Source: Palsa-465 sp963800475 (GTDB taxonomy: Bacteria; Actinomycetota; Thermoleophilia; Solirubrobacterales; Solirubrobacteraceae). Taken from it: a stretch of DNA of 64,000 nucleotides. This document shows, one piece after another, positions 24,324 through 30,759 of this stretch. The notes under the pieces are model-generated. The model searched no databases and had not been told where the DNA came from. It worked only from the letters and a program-made list of their open reading frames with translations. Within the stretch, counting starts at the first letter, position 1. Every line of letters starts with the position of its first letter. The position numbers and the translations under genes were made by a program. Location: NCBI GenBank assembly GCA_963800475.1, contig CAWDAZ010000002.1:310001-374000 (forward strand), in the 5' to 3' direction.

Positions 24324-24932
24324 ATGCCGGGGCTCTCTCAGCGGCGCTCTGTGGTCACGCGGCTCGCGCCGCTGACGCTGATGCCGGCCGCTGCATTCGC
24401 CGTGCACCAGCTCCGCTACTGGCTTGTATACGGCGACCGCGCGGGTTCCGTGCTCGCGCGCCAGGGTCATGCCTACCTGCACTCGCTGGCGCCGTGGCTC
24501 GTCTGGCTGATCGCGCTCGCCGCCGGAGTCTTTCTTCGGGCGCTCGGCCGCGCGTTCCGCGGCCACGTCAGCGTGCGCCGGTACACGCTCTCGTTCGCGG
24601 CGTTGTGGTTCGCGTGTGCCGCCGCGCTCGTCGCGATCTACGCACTCCAGGAGCTGCTCGAGGCGCTGCTTGCGACCGGCCACCCGGCCGGCGTTGCCGG
24701 CGTGTTCGGATACGGCGGCTGGTGGGCGGTCCCCGCTTCGGTGCTCGTCGGTCTGGTCGTCGCAGCGCTACTCCACGGAGCCAGGTGGGTGCTCCAGGCG
24801 ACCGCGGGCGCGTGCGCTGCGCGCGTGCGCGTACGCCGTCGAGCCGACCGCCAGCGCACCCTGGTTGACGTTCTCGTGCCCAGGCCCGCCCCGGTTGCCG
24901 CCGGCTGGTCCGGGCGCGGCCCTCCGGTCTGA
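24324..24932 (+). CDS. hypothetical membrane protein, 4 predicted helices
   Basis: 202 residues. Predicted helices at roughly 15-30 (LAPLTLMPAAAFAVHQL), 55-75 (WLVWLIALAAGVFLRAL), 90-115 (LSFAALWFACAAALVAIYAL) and 130-150 (WWAVPASVLVGLVVAALL), then a basic tail with many Arg. His residues near the first two helices and the position before YcnI and CopC-CopD hint at metal-related membrane work, but I recognise no family. Confidence 0.6.
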   Translation: MPGLSQRRSVVTRLAPLTLMPAAAFAVHQLRYWLVYGDRAGSVLARQGHAYLHSLAPWLVWLIALAAGVFLRALGRAFRGHVSVRRYTLSFAALWFACAAALVAIYALQELLEALLATGHPAGVAGVFGYGGWWAVPASVLVGLVVAALLHGARWVLQATAGACAARVRVRRRADRQRTLVDVLVPRPAPVAAGWSGRGPPV

Positions 24933-24993
24933 TCGTCGCGCGCGCTCCGCGGTTGGTCGCCGAGCGTGCGACATCGATCGACCCATTCAACTC

Positions 24994-24998
24994 GGAGG
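24994..24998 (+). promoter_or_regulatory. ribosome binding site fixing GTG 25007 for ycnI-like gene
   Basis: GGAGG lies 8 nt before GTG 25007, which gives a proper signal peptide start and excludes the longer frame from 24953. Confidence 0.65.
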
Positions 24999-25006
24999 AC
25001 CGAAAC

Positions 25007-25606
25007 GTGAACAAACCCATGATCGGGCGACGCGCGCGCGTCGCGCTTGCAACCGCCGCGGCGGCTCTGGTCGTGCCGGCTGTCGCATCCGCGCACGCAC
25101 GCGTCAGCCCCGCGGTTTCGCTCGTCAACAAGCTGCAGCTGTACAGCCTTGCGGTGCCGACCGAGAAGAGCGGGCTGACGACGACGAGGCTGGTGATGAC
25201 GGTCCCGTCGGGCTTCGGGATCGACTCGTACGTGGCGCCCGCCGCGCCGTGGCACGTCCAGCTCGCCCAGACGGGCTCGGGTGACAACGCGGTGATCACG
25301 AAGGTGACGCTGACCGGCGGCCGCACACCGAGCGGCGAGGACACGCTGTTCCAGTTCCTGGCTCAGCCCTCCTCGGTCAAGACGTACACCTTCCAGGTCG
25401 AGCAGACGTACTCGGACGGCTCGATCGTCAACTGGGCCGGGCCCGAGTCATCCGCAGCACCGGCGCCGTCGATCGATGTCGCCAGCTCGCTCGGCGGCGG
25501 CGGCACCTCTACGCTGACGATCGTCGCGCTGGTGGTCGGTGTGCTCGCGCTGCTGGTCGGCGGGTTCGCACTGATCGGCGGGTCGAGGGAGCGGAGCCTC
25601 GCATGA
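25007..25606 (+). CDS. YcnI-family (DUF1775) copper-associated membrane protein
   Basis: 199 residues. Signal peptide ending VPAVASA, so the mature protein begins HARVSP, the exposed N-terminal His used by YcnI to bind Cu(II) in characterised relatives, together with a Trp such as that in IVNWAG. The beta-rich domain (LYSLAVPTEKSGLTTTRLVM, VAPAAPWHVQLAQTG) is followed by a Gly-rich linker and one C-terminal membrane helix. YcnI proteins act on the outer face of the membrane in copper handling. The stop overlaps the start of the CopC-CopD gene (ATGA), a pairing also seen in Bacillus ycnI-ycnJ. Confidence 0.85.
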   Translation: MNKPMIGRRARVALATAAAALVVPAVASAHARVSPAVSLVNKLQLYSLAVPTEKSGLTTTRLVMTVPSGFGIDSYVAPAAPWHVQLAQTGSGDNAVITKVTLTGGRTPSGEDTLFQFLAQPSSVKTYTFQVEQTYSDGSIVNWAGPESSAAPAPSIDVASSLGGGGTSTLTIVALVVGVLALLVGGFALIGGSRERSLA

Positions 25607-27345
25607 ACCAGCGCCGCGCTCGGATCGCGCTGCTGCTGGCCGCACTGGCGGCCACGGCGCTTTGCGCATTTCCGGGCGCGGCGTCCGCCCACGCCTACCT
25701 GGTCAACACAGTGCCGGCCGCGAGCGGGATCCTGAACAGACCGCCGCCAAATGTCGAGCTCACCTATGACGAGGCGGTTGAGCCCAGGTTCGCGATCATC
25801 TCGGTCACCGACGCGGCCGGCCACCAGGAGACCACTGCGCCACCGCACCGGTCTCCGTCGAACCCTGACACGCTCGTCGTGCCCCTGCGGCCGCACCTGC
25901 CGCCAGGCTGGTACCTGATCTACTGGCGCGCGATCTCGGTGGACGGTCACCCGGTTCAGGGAGCGTTCACGTATGCGGTCGGGCCCAACCCAGGGCCGGC
26001 TCCGCAGTTCCGCGTGCCGAGCATCGCCGCGAGCGCGACCAGCCTCAACCTGCTGATCGCGCGGTGGGTGATGTTCGTCTCGGTGATGTCCGCGATCGGA
26101 CTGTTCGTGCTCCGGATGCTGATCGCCCGGCCGCTCGTCAGACGGGTCAGGGGCACGAGCCTGCGCGGGATCTCGATTGCATTTGTCGTCGCCTCTGTCG
26201 TCGGGCTGATCGCGATTCCGGTGTACCTGGACTTCACGACGGCTAGCGACTCGTTGCGGTCGGTGTTCGACGTAACCGCACTCGTGCCGCTGTTCCGCGT
26301 GACCGCGTTCGGGCGCGCGATCGTCGACCTCGAGCTGTGCTTCGCGTTGTTCTGCGTTGCGGGATGGATCGCGCTGTGGATCGACCGCCCCGACCGCGAG
26401 CACCGCTCGATCGCCGAGCTAGGCTCGATCACAGGCGCGCTCGTGGCAGCTGCCGCGGTGCTGATCGTCCCCGGTGCGGCGGGACACCCCGCGCAGACCT
26501 CCCCCCGGGGCCTGACAATGGTGTTCGACTGGCTGCACCTGGCCGCTGGCTCGATCTGGATCGGGGGGCTGATTGGCCTGCTCGTGATCTGGGTCGGGCT
26601 AGGCTCGCGCACCCGGGTCGATGGGCTGGCCGTCGTCGTGCCGCGGTTCTCGAACGTCGCGCTCGCGTCGGTGATCGTTCTGGCCGCGACTGGGGTGGGC
26701 GAGTCGATTGAGCACATGCCCGCGGTCAACGCGCTGTGGGAGACAGGGTTCGGGGTCGCGATTCTCGTCAAGACCGGCCTGCTGCTCGCCGCGATGCTGC
26801 TCGCGGCCGGCAACCTGCTCCGGTCCAAACCGGGGTTGGTGGCCGCGCGAGTGGACCCCGAGCTCGGCGCGCCATCTGCGGGCCTGCTGCGAAGGCTGAT
26901 GAGCGGCGAGGTCGCGATCGTCGCGGCAGTGGTGTTCGCCGCCGCGGTCCTCTCGAGCCTCGCCCCGCCGCCGCCGGCGTTCGCGCTCCAGAACTCGGCT
27001 CTCGCCAAGGTGGGCCCGGGGCGCGTCGTGCGGACCGTGGGCCGTGCGGGGTATCTGCTGCAGCTGCTCGTGTCTCCCAACAAGGCCGCCGGCCCCAACT
27101 CGTTTGCGCTGCGGATCACCAAGAACGGCCAACCCGTGCGCAGCGCGAGCGTGACGGTGACGTTCAATATGACGACCATGCAGATGCCGGAGCAGCAGTA
27201 CCAGCTGGCCGAGACGCGACCTGGCGTGTACTCGCGTTCCACTCCCGCGCTGGTGATGGTAGGAGCGTGGGGGCTCGGCTTCGAGATCGCTCCCAAACGG
27301 AGCACACCCTTCAATGCTTTGATCATCGACGAGGCGAACGGATGA
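25603..27345 (+). CDS. CopC-CopD-YtkA fusion, copper transport protein (YcnJ-like)
   Basis: 580 residues in three parts. After a signal peptide, a CopC domain starts HAYLVNTVPAASG with the N-terminal copper-ligand His and the later SVDGHPVQG motif. About residues 150-460 form a CopD-like domain with eight or so membrane helices and conserved intramembrane His in GAAGHPAQTS, DWLHLAAGSIWIGG and ESIEHMPAVNALWE. Residues from about 480 form an outside YtkA/FixH-like beta domain with VTFNMTTMQMPEQQY and VGAWGLGFEI, whose Met cluster could bind Cu(I). Known relatives import copper. Translation is coupled to ycnI. Confidence 0.87.
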   Translation: MNQRRARIALLLAALAATALCAFPGAASAHAYLVNTVPAASGILNRPPPNVELTYDEAVEPRFAIISVTDAAGHQETTAPPHRSPSNPDTLVVPLRPHLPPGWYLIYWRAISVDGHPVQGAFTYAVGPNPGPAPQFRVPSIAASATSLNLLIARWVMFVSVMSAIGLFVLRMLIARPLVRRVRGTSLRGISIAFVVASVVGLIAIPVYLDFTTASDSLRSVFDVTALVPLFRVTAFGRAIVDLELCFALFCVAGWIALWIDRPDREHRSIAELGSITGALVAAAAVLIVPGAAGHPAQTSPRGLTMVFDWLHLAAGSIWIGGLIGLLVIWVGLGSRTRVDGLAVVVPRFSNVALASVIVLAATGVGESIEHMPAVNALWETGFGVAILVKTGLLLAAMLLAAGNLLRSKPGLVAARVDPELGAPSAGLLRRLMSGEVAIVAAVVFAAAVLSSLAPPPPAFALQNSALAKVGPGRVVRTVGRAGYLLQLLVSPNKAAGPNSFALRITKNGQPVRSASVTVTFNMTTMQMPEQQYQLAETRPGVYSRSTPALVMVGAWGLGFEIAPKRSTPFNALIIDEANG

Positions 27346-27350
27346 GGAGA
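27344..27350 (+). promoter_or_regulatory. ribosome binding site supporting TTG 27356
   Basis: GAGGAGA overlaps the stop of the CopC-CopD gene and lies 5 nt before TTG 27356, which explains the use of a rare start codon. Confidence 0.6.
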
Positions 27351-27355
27351 TCGAT

Positions 27356-28240
27356 TTGAAGAATCGGATCAACAAGCGCTTGGGCGTGCCGCCCGCGCTG
27401 GCGTGCCTAGTCGCGGTCTGCGCGGCCCTAGCGGGGTGTGGTGGCTCCGGGGGCGCTGTCAGTGCGCCTCAGGTCGCTCCGGCGAGGACGTTCACACTCG
27501 GCGGCTTTGAGCCCGCCGCTCCGGTGATTGCCGGCCGGCCGACCAGGCTCTCGTTCACGATCGTGCAGCCCTCGGGCAAGCCCTTGACGAGCTACCGCAC
27601 GTGTTGTGCACCGCACGAGGGTGTCGACCTGATCATCGTCCGTAGCGACGACAGTCACGTTCAGTACGACGACAGCGACATCGGCCCCGGTGGCAGGATC
27701 GCACAGCCCGTCGTGTTTCCGCTGCCGGGGCGCTACCGGATTGTCGTCGACGCGTATCCGAAGAACACGAGCCCCGGCTCCGCGTTCAACTTCCAGCTGT
27801 TCACCTGGGTGACGGTAAAAGGCGCCTACCACCCGCAGCCGCTCCCGCCACCGACGGCGACCCAGGTCCTCGACGGTTACCGGTTCGAGATAGAGGGGCG
27901 TCCGCAGCTGAAGGCGATTGAGGCCAACTTCCTCCGCGTCAAGGTGCTCGACCCAGCCGGCAAGCCGGCAGTGTTCGGCACGTGGCGGGGCGCGCTCGCG
28001 CACGCGATCTTCATCCATCAGGGATCGCTCGACTACTCCCACACGCACGTCTGCAGCCCGGGCGCGATCTACTGCTCGTCAGTGCTGGGAGCGACTAGGG
28101 TGGCCGGCACCTCTACGTCGCCGGGCCAGCTGAAGGTGGGCGTGCTGCTGCCCGCGCCCGGGACCTGGCGGCTGTTCCTGCTGACCTACATCAATGGCCA
28201 TCACTTGACTCCTATGTTCACGCTGAGGGTGGGCTCATGA
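27356..28240 (+). CDS. secreted lipoprotein in copper cluster
   Basis: 294 residues, TTG start. Lipobox LAGC at about residue 28, then two immunoglobulin-like beta domains (PVIAGRPTRLSFTIVQPSGK and FLRVKVLDPAGKPAVFG). Potential metal ligands are frequent: CCAPHEG near residue 85, IFIHQGSLDYSHTHVC near 225 and NGHHLTPMFTL at the end. I recall similar lipoproteins beside CopC/SCO1 genes in actinobacteria but know no name. It would sit on the outer membrane face and may pass copper between partners (inference). The stop overlaps the next small gene (ATGA). Confidence 0.7.
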   Translation: MKNRINKRLGVPPALACLVAVCAALAGCGGSGGAVSAPQVAPARTFTLGGFEPAAPVIAGRPTRLSFTIVQPSGKPLTSYRTCCAPHEGVDLIIVRSDDSHVQYDDSDIGPGGRIAQPVVFPLPGRYRIVVDAYPKNTSPGSAFNFQLFTWVTVKGAYHPQPLPPPTATQVLDGYRFEIEGRPQLKAIEANFLRVKVLDPAGKPAVFGTWRGALAHAIFIHQGSLDYSHTHVCSPGAIYCSSVLGATRVAGTSTSPGQLKVGVLLPAPGTWRLFLLTYINGHHLTPMFTLRVGS

Positions 28241-28377
28241 CGGCCGCACCTGGACCAAGCCGCCCACCGGAGCGCGCGATCCGCCTCCGACTGTTCGCCG
28301 CCGCTCTGGCGGTAGCGGGCGGCGTCGCGGCGTTGGTCGTCGCGATTCTGCTGGTGCGCAGCGTGCTGGGCTCGTGA
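28237..28377 (+). CDS. 46-residue single-helix membrane peptide
   Basis: A tiny gene missed by length filters. ATG 28237 overlaps the lipoprotein stop (ATGA) and its own stop overlaps the SCO1 start (GTGA). The product begins MTAAPGPSRPPERAIRLRLF and continues with one hydrophobic helix of about 22 residues (AAALAVAGGVAALVVAILLV) ending RSVLGS. With overlap on both sides it is almost certainly translated. Small membrane peptides often assist transporters or oxidase assembly; its role here is unknown. Confidence 0.65.
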   Translation: MTAAPGPSRPPERAIRLRLFAAALAVAGGVAALVVAILLVRSVLGS

Positions 28378-29174
28378 CCGGAGCCGTGGGGCGAGCGATA
28401 ACCGCACTGCTGGCGGCCGGGGGGTTCGCCGCGTTCCTCGCAAGCTGCGGCAGCTCGACCACCGCCTCCAGCTCGGGGTCGCCCCCGCCGGCGGCGGGGG
28501 GCGGAGCCGGCGCGCTCGGAACGGTCGTCCGAGTCCGGGTGCCGGTCGCGCTGCGCCGGCTGCCGCTGACCAACCAGAACGGCCAGCGCGTGACGCTGGA
28601 CTCGTGGCCGCGCCGGACGCTGCTGCTGGTGCCGTTCCTGACGTTGTGTCAGGACGTCTGCCCGCTGACAACGGGCAATCTGGTCGCGGTGCAGCAGTCG
28701 CTGCGAGCCGATCACGCGGGCCCGAACGTGCAGATCGTCGAGCTCACGGTGGATCCTGGGCGTGACACCCCGGCGCGCCTGAAGGCGTACGAGCGGCTGA
28801 CAGGATCCAGCTGGCAGCTGGTCACCGAGAGCCCGGTGGTGCTGCACAAGCTCGCGAAGTTCTTCGGCTTCTACTTTCAGCGGGTCAAGGAGGACCATCC
28901 CGATGCGCGAGACTGGTGGACCGGCAAGCCGCTCAGCTACGACGTGGATCACAGCGACAACTACTTCGTGATCGATCCCGCCGGCGTCGAGCGGGTGATT
29001 CAGGCGGCCGCCCCCGGCTTCCACGGCAAGCTGAACCCCAGGCTCTACAAGTTCCTCGACGCGCTCGGGCGCCAGCACCTGCGGCATCCGCCGCAACCCG
29101 ATTGGACGCCCGCCGACGCGCTCGGGGCGCTCGCGGTGTCGGTCGGCCGTCCGCTGCCGCAGTCGGCAAGCTGA
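28374..29174 (+). CDS. SCO1/SenC-family lipoprotein (copper chaperone for cytochrome c oxidase)
   Basis: 266 residues, GTG start. Lipobox with Cys at about residue 25 (AFLASC), a Ser/Gly/Pro linker, then the thioredoxin-like SCO domain: copper-binding CQDVC, ELTVDPGRDTPARLKAYERL, and the third ligand His in VDHSDNYFVIDPAG. SCO1 proteins deliver copper to the CuA site of cytochrome c oxidase, or act as thiol reductants, on the outer face of the membrane. Overlaps the small peptide gene upstream and ends one base into the following DPASD gene (TGATG). Confidence 0.88.
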   Translation: MTGAVGRAITALLAAGGFAAFLASCGSSTTASSSGSPPPAAGGGAGALGTVVRVRVPVALRRLPLTNQNGQRVTLDSWPRRTLLLVPFLTLCQDVCPLTTGNLVAVQQSLRADHAGPNVQIVELTVDPGRDTPARLKAYERLTGSSWQLVTESPVVLHKLAKFFGFYFQRVKEDHPDARDWWTGKPLSYDVDHSDNYFVIDPAGVERVIQAAAPGFHGKLNPRLYKFLDALGRQHLRHPPQPDWTPADALGALAVSVGRPLPQSAS

Positions 29175-29818
29175 TGCGAAGCGCCCCCCTCGCCGTGCTC
29201 CTGGCGGTTTCGCTGGCCGTGCCAGCGGTCGCGTACGCCGACGCGGACCCCGCCAGCGACGTGCTGCTCGGCACGAGCGTCTTCTATCCGTATAGCCCTG
29301 CGGTTCCGGCCGCCCTGCAGAAGCAGCTCAATGCAGAAGCGGCCGCGGCCGCCCACGCCCACTTCCCGGTCAAGATCGCGCTGATCTCCCAGCCGGTCGA
29401 CCTCGGCGCGATCCCCGACCTGTTCGGCAAGCCCCAGCAGTACGCGAACTTCCTCGACCAGGAGATCAGCTTCAACGGCAAGCAGCCGCTGCTCGTCGTG
29501 ATGCCGGTCGGCTACGGCTCGGCGGGTCTTCCGGCCGCCGCCACCGCGGCGGTCGCCACGCTGCCGAAGCCGGCCGGCCACACCGGGACGTCGCTCGCAC
29601 AGACCGCGCTGGCGGCGCTGCCGAAGCTCGCCGCGGCCGCCGGACACCCGATCGGCAACGTATCGCCCGGGTCCGGCAGCGGCTCCGGAGGCGGGTCATC
29701 GGTCCTGCTGATCGCGATCGTCGCCCTGATCGCGGTGGCGTTCGCCGCGGCCGTGATCATGCGCCGCCGCGCCACAGTTCGGCGCCGGGCGGCCCGGCGC
29801 CGGCGCCCAGCGCGGTGA
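29174..29818 (+). CDS. secreted DPASD-domain protein, membrane-anchored
   Basis: 214 residues. Signal peptide (MRSAPLAVLLAVSLAVPAVAY), then ADADPASDVLLGTSVF, PVKIALISQPVDLGAIPDLF, QQYANFLDQEI and LLVVMPVGYGSAG: the same scaffold as the proteins at 7616-8913 and 22633-23292. It ends with a Gly/Ser linker, a membrane helix (VLLIAIVALIAVAFAAAVIM) and an Arg-rich inside tail. It shares the TGATG junction with SCO1, and the paralogue at 7616 is fused to SCO1, so the two domains probably work together. Weak likeness to TPM-domain proteins. Unknown function. Confidence 0.75.
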   Translation: MRSAPLAVLLAVSLAVPAVAYADADPASDVLLGTSVFYPYSPAVPAALQKQLNAEAAAAAHAHFPVKIALISQPVDLGAIPDLFGKPQQYANFLDQEISFNGKQPLLVVMPVGYGSAGLPAAATAAVATLPKPAGHTGTSLAQTALAALPKLAAAAGHPIGNVSPGSGSGSGGGSSVLLIAIVALIAVAFAAAVIMRRRATVRRRAARRRRPAR

Positions 29819-30399
29819 AGCGTTCCAGCGCGGCCGCGTTCGCGGCGCTCGCCGCCGCGCTCGGCGGATGCGGCTCGCACGAGGCTTCATCAGCGACGTC
29901 CGCGATCCCGCGCGCGCTCGTGGAGGAATCGCGTCCGGTGGGCCGCGGCCCGCTGTTCCAGCCGCCCGTGCGCGGCCAGGTGGTCGGCGCGTGCCGCCGG
30001 CTCCTGGGCGAACGAGCGGGAGTGCACGTCGAGTTGTTTGCGGCGAACCGCGTCGTGATCGTGCCGGCTGGCCTTGGCACGCTCCCGCCGAGGGCGACGC
30101 TGTCCGGGCGGATCACCGCGGCCCGTTGCTACGGAGACCCCGTCACGCTCGAGCCGACCGGGCTGGTGCTGGTACGGCCGGGCGCGCACCGCCTCTCGGA
30201 GCTGTTTCGCGAGTGGGGGCAGCCGCTTTCGCCCAGCCGGCTCGGGCCGTTCGGGGGGCGCGTGCGCATCTTTGTCGGCGGGCGGCCATGGCCGGGAGCG
30301 CCGGGCGCGGTCCCGCTCGCCCGCCATGCCGTGATCGTGCTCGAGGTGGGCCCTCACGTGCCGCCCCACCGCGCGTATCGGTTCCCGCCCGGGACGTAA
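29815..30399 (+). CDS. hypothetical lipoprotein at end of copper cluster
   Basis: 194 residues from GTG 29815, overlapping the previous stop by 4 bases. Lipobox LGGC near residue 19. The mature part contains RVVIVPAGLGTLPP, TLSGRITAARCYGDPVTLEPTG, LFREWGQPLSPSRLGPF and a conserved-looking end ARHAVIVLEVGPHVPPHRAY. I recall that final pattern from other Thermoleophilia-type proteins of unknown function (recollection, not tested). The several His residues near the end could bind metal. Last gene of the overlapping run that starts at ycnI. Confidence 0.65.
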   Translation: MKRSSAAAFAALAAALGGCGSHEASSATSAIPRALVEESRPVGRGPLFQPPVRGQVVGACRRLLGERAGVHVELFAANRVVIVPAGLGTLPPRATLSGRITAARCYGDPVTLEPTGLVLVRPGAHRLSELFREWGQPLSPSRLGPFGGRVRIFVGGRPWPGAPGAVPLARHAVIVLEVGPHVPPHRAYRFPPGT

Positions 30400-30505
30400 G
30401 GGGGCGGTCGCCACAACTAAGGCTCCGGGGCCTCAGATCGGCTCCGTTCTCCCGATGTGCGGCCGGTCGTCTCAGTCCACCCTGTACTCAGTGAAAACGA
30501 GCGAC

Positions 30506-30510
30506 AGGAG
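30506..30510 (+). promoter_or_regulatory. ribosome binding site of the small ORF at 30517
   Basis: AGGAG lies 6 nt before ATG 30517. The remaining bases from 30400 show no other clear signal. Confidence 0.5.
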
Positions 30511-30516
30511 CGCCTC

Positions 30517-30759
30517 ATGCATCCCCAACTCAGTCTTGCAGTCGCCGCGACCCGAGCCGAGGAGGCCCGGCGGGTCGCAGAGGCCCGCCGCGCCGCTGCC
30601 GCAGGCCGCTCAGGGACCCCGGCGCGGTTCGATCGGTATCGACCGGCGGTCTCGCTCTGGCGATACTTCCGCCATGGCCACGAGGCTCACGAGCAACCAG
30701 TTCGTCGGCCGCGCGGCGGAGCTCGAGGAGCTCGACCTCGCGTTGCGGGAGGCCGCTGA
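30517..30759 (+). CDS. small Ala/Arg-rich protein upstream of, and overlapping, the LAL regulator
   Basis: 80 codons starting MHPQLSLAVAATRAEEARRV, with a helical charged N-terminus and a loose basic tail. I recall similar small actinobacterial proteins opening with MHP and a helix rich in Ala/Arg. It has its own ribosome binding site but runs 86 bases into the regulator gene in another frame, so its reading may influence expression of that gene. The second half could be non-functional read-through. Confidence 0.4.
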   Translation: MHPQLSLAVAATRAEEARRVAEARRAAAAGRSGTPARFDRYRPAVSLWRYFRHGHEAHEQPVRRPRGGARGARPRVAGGR

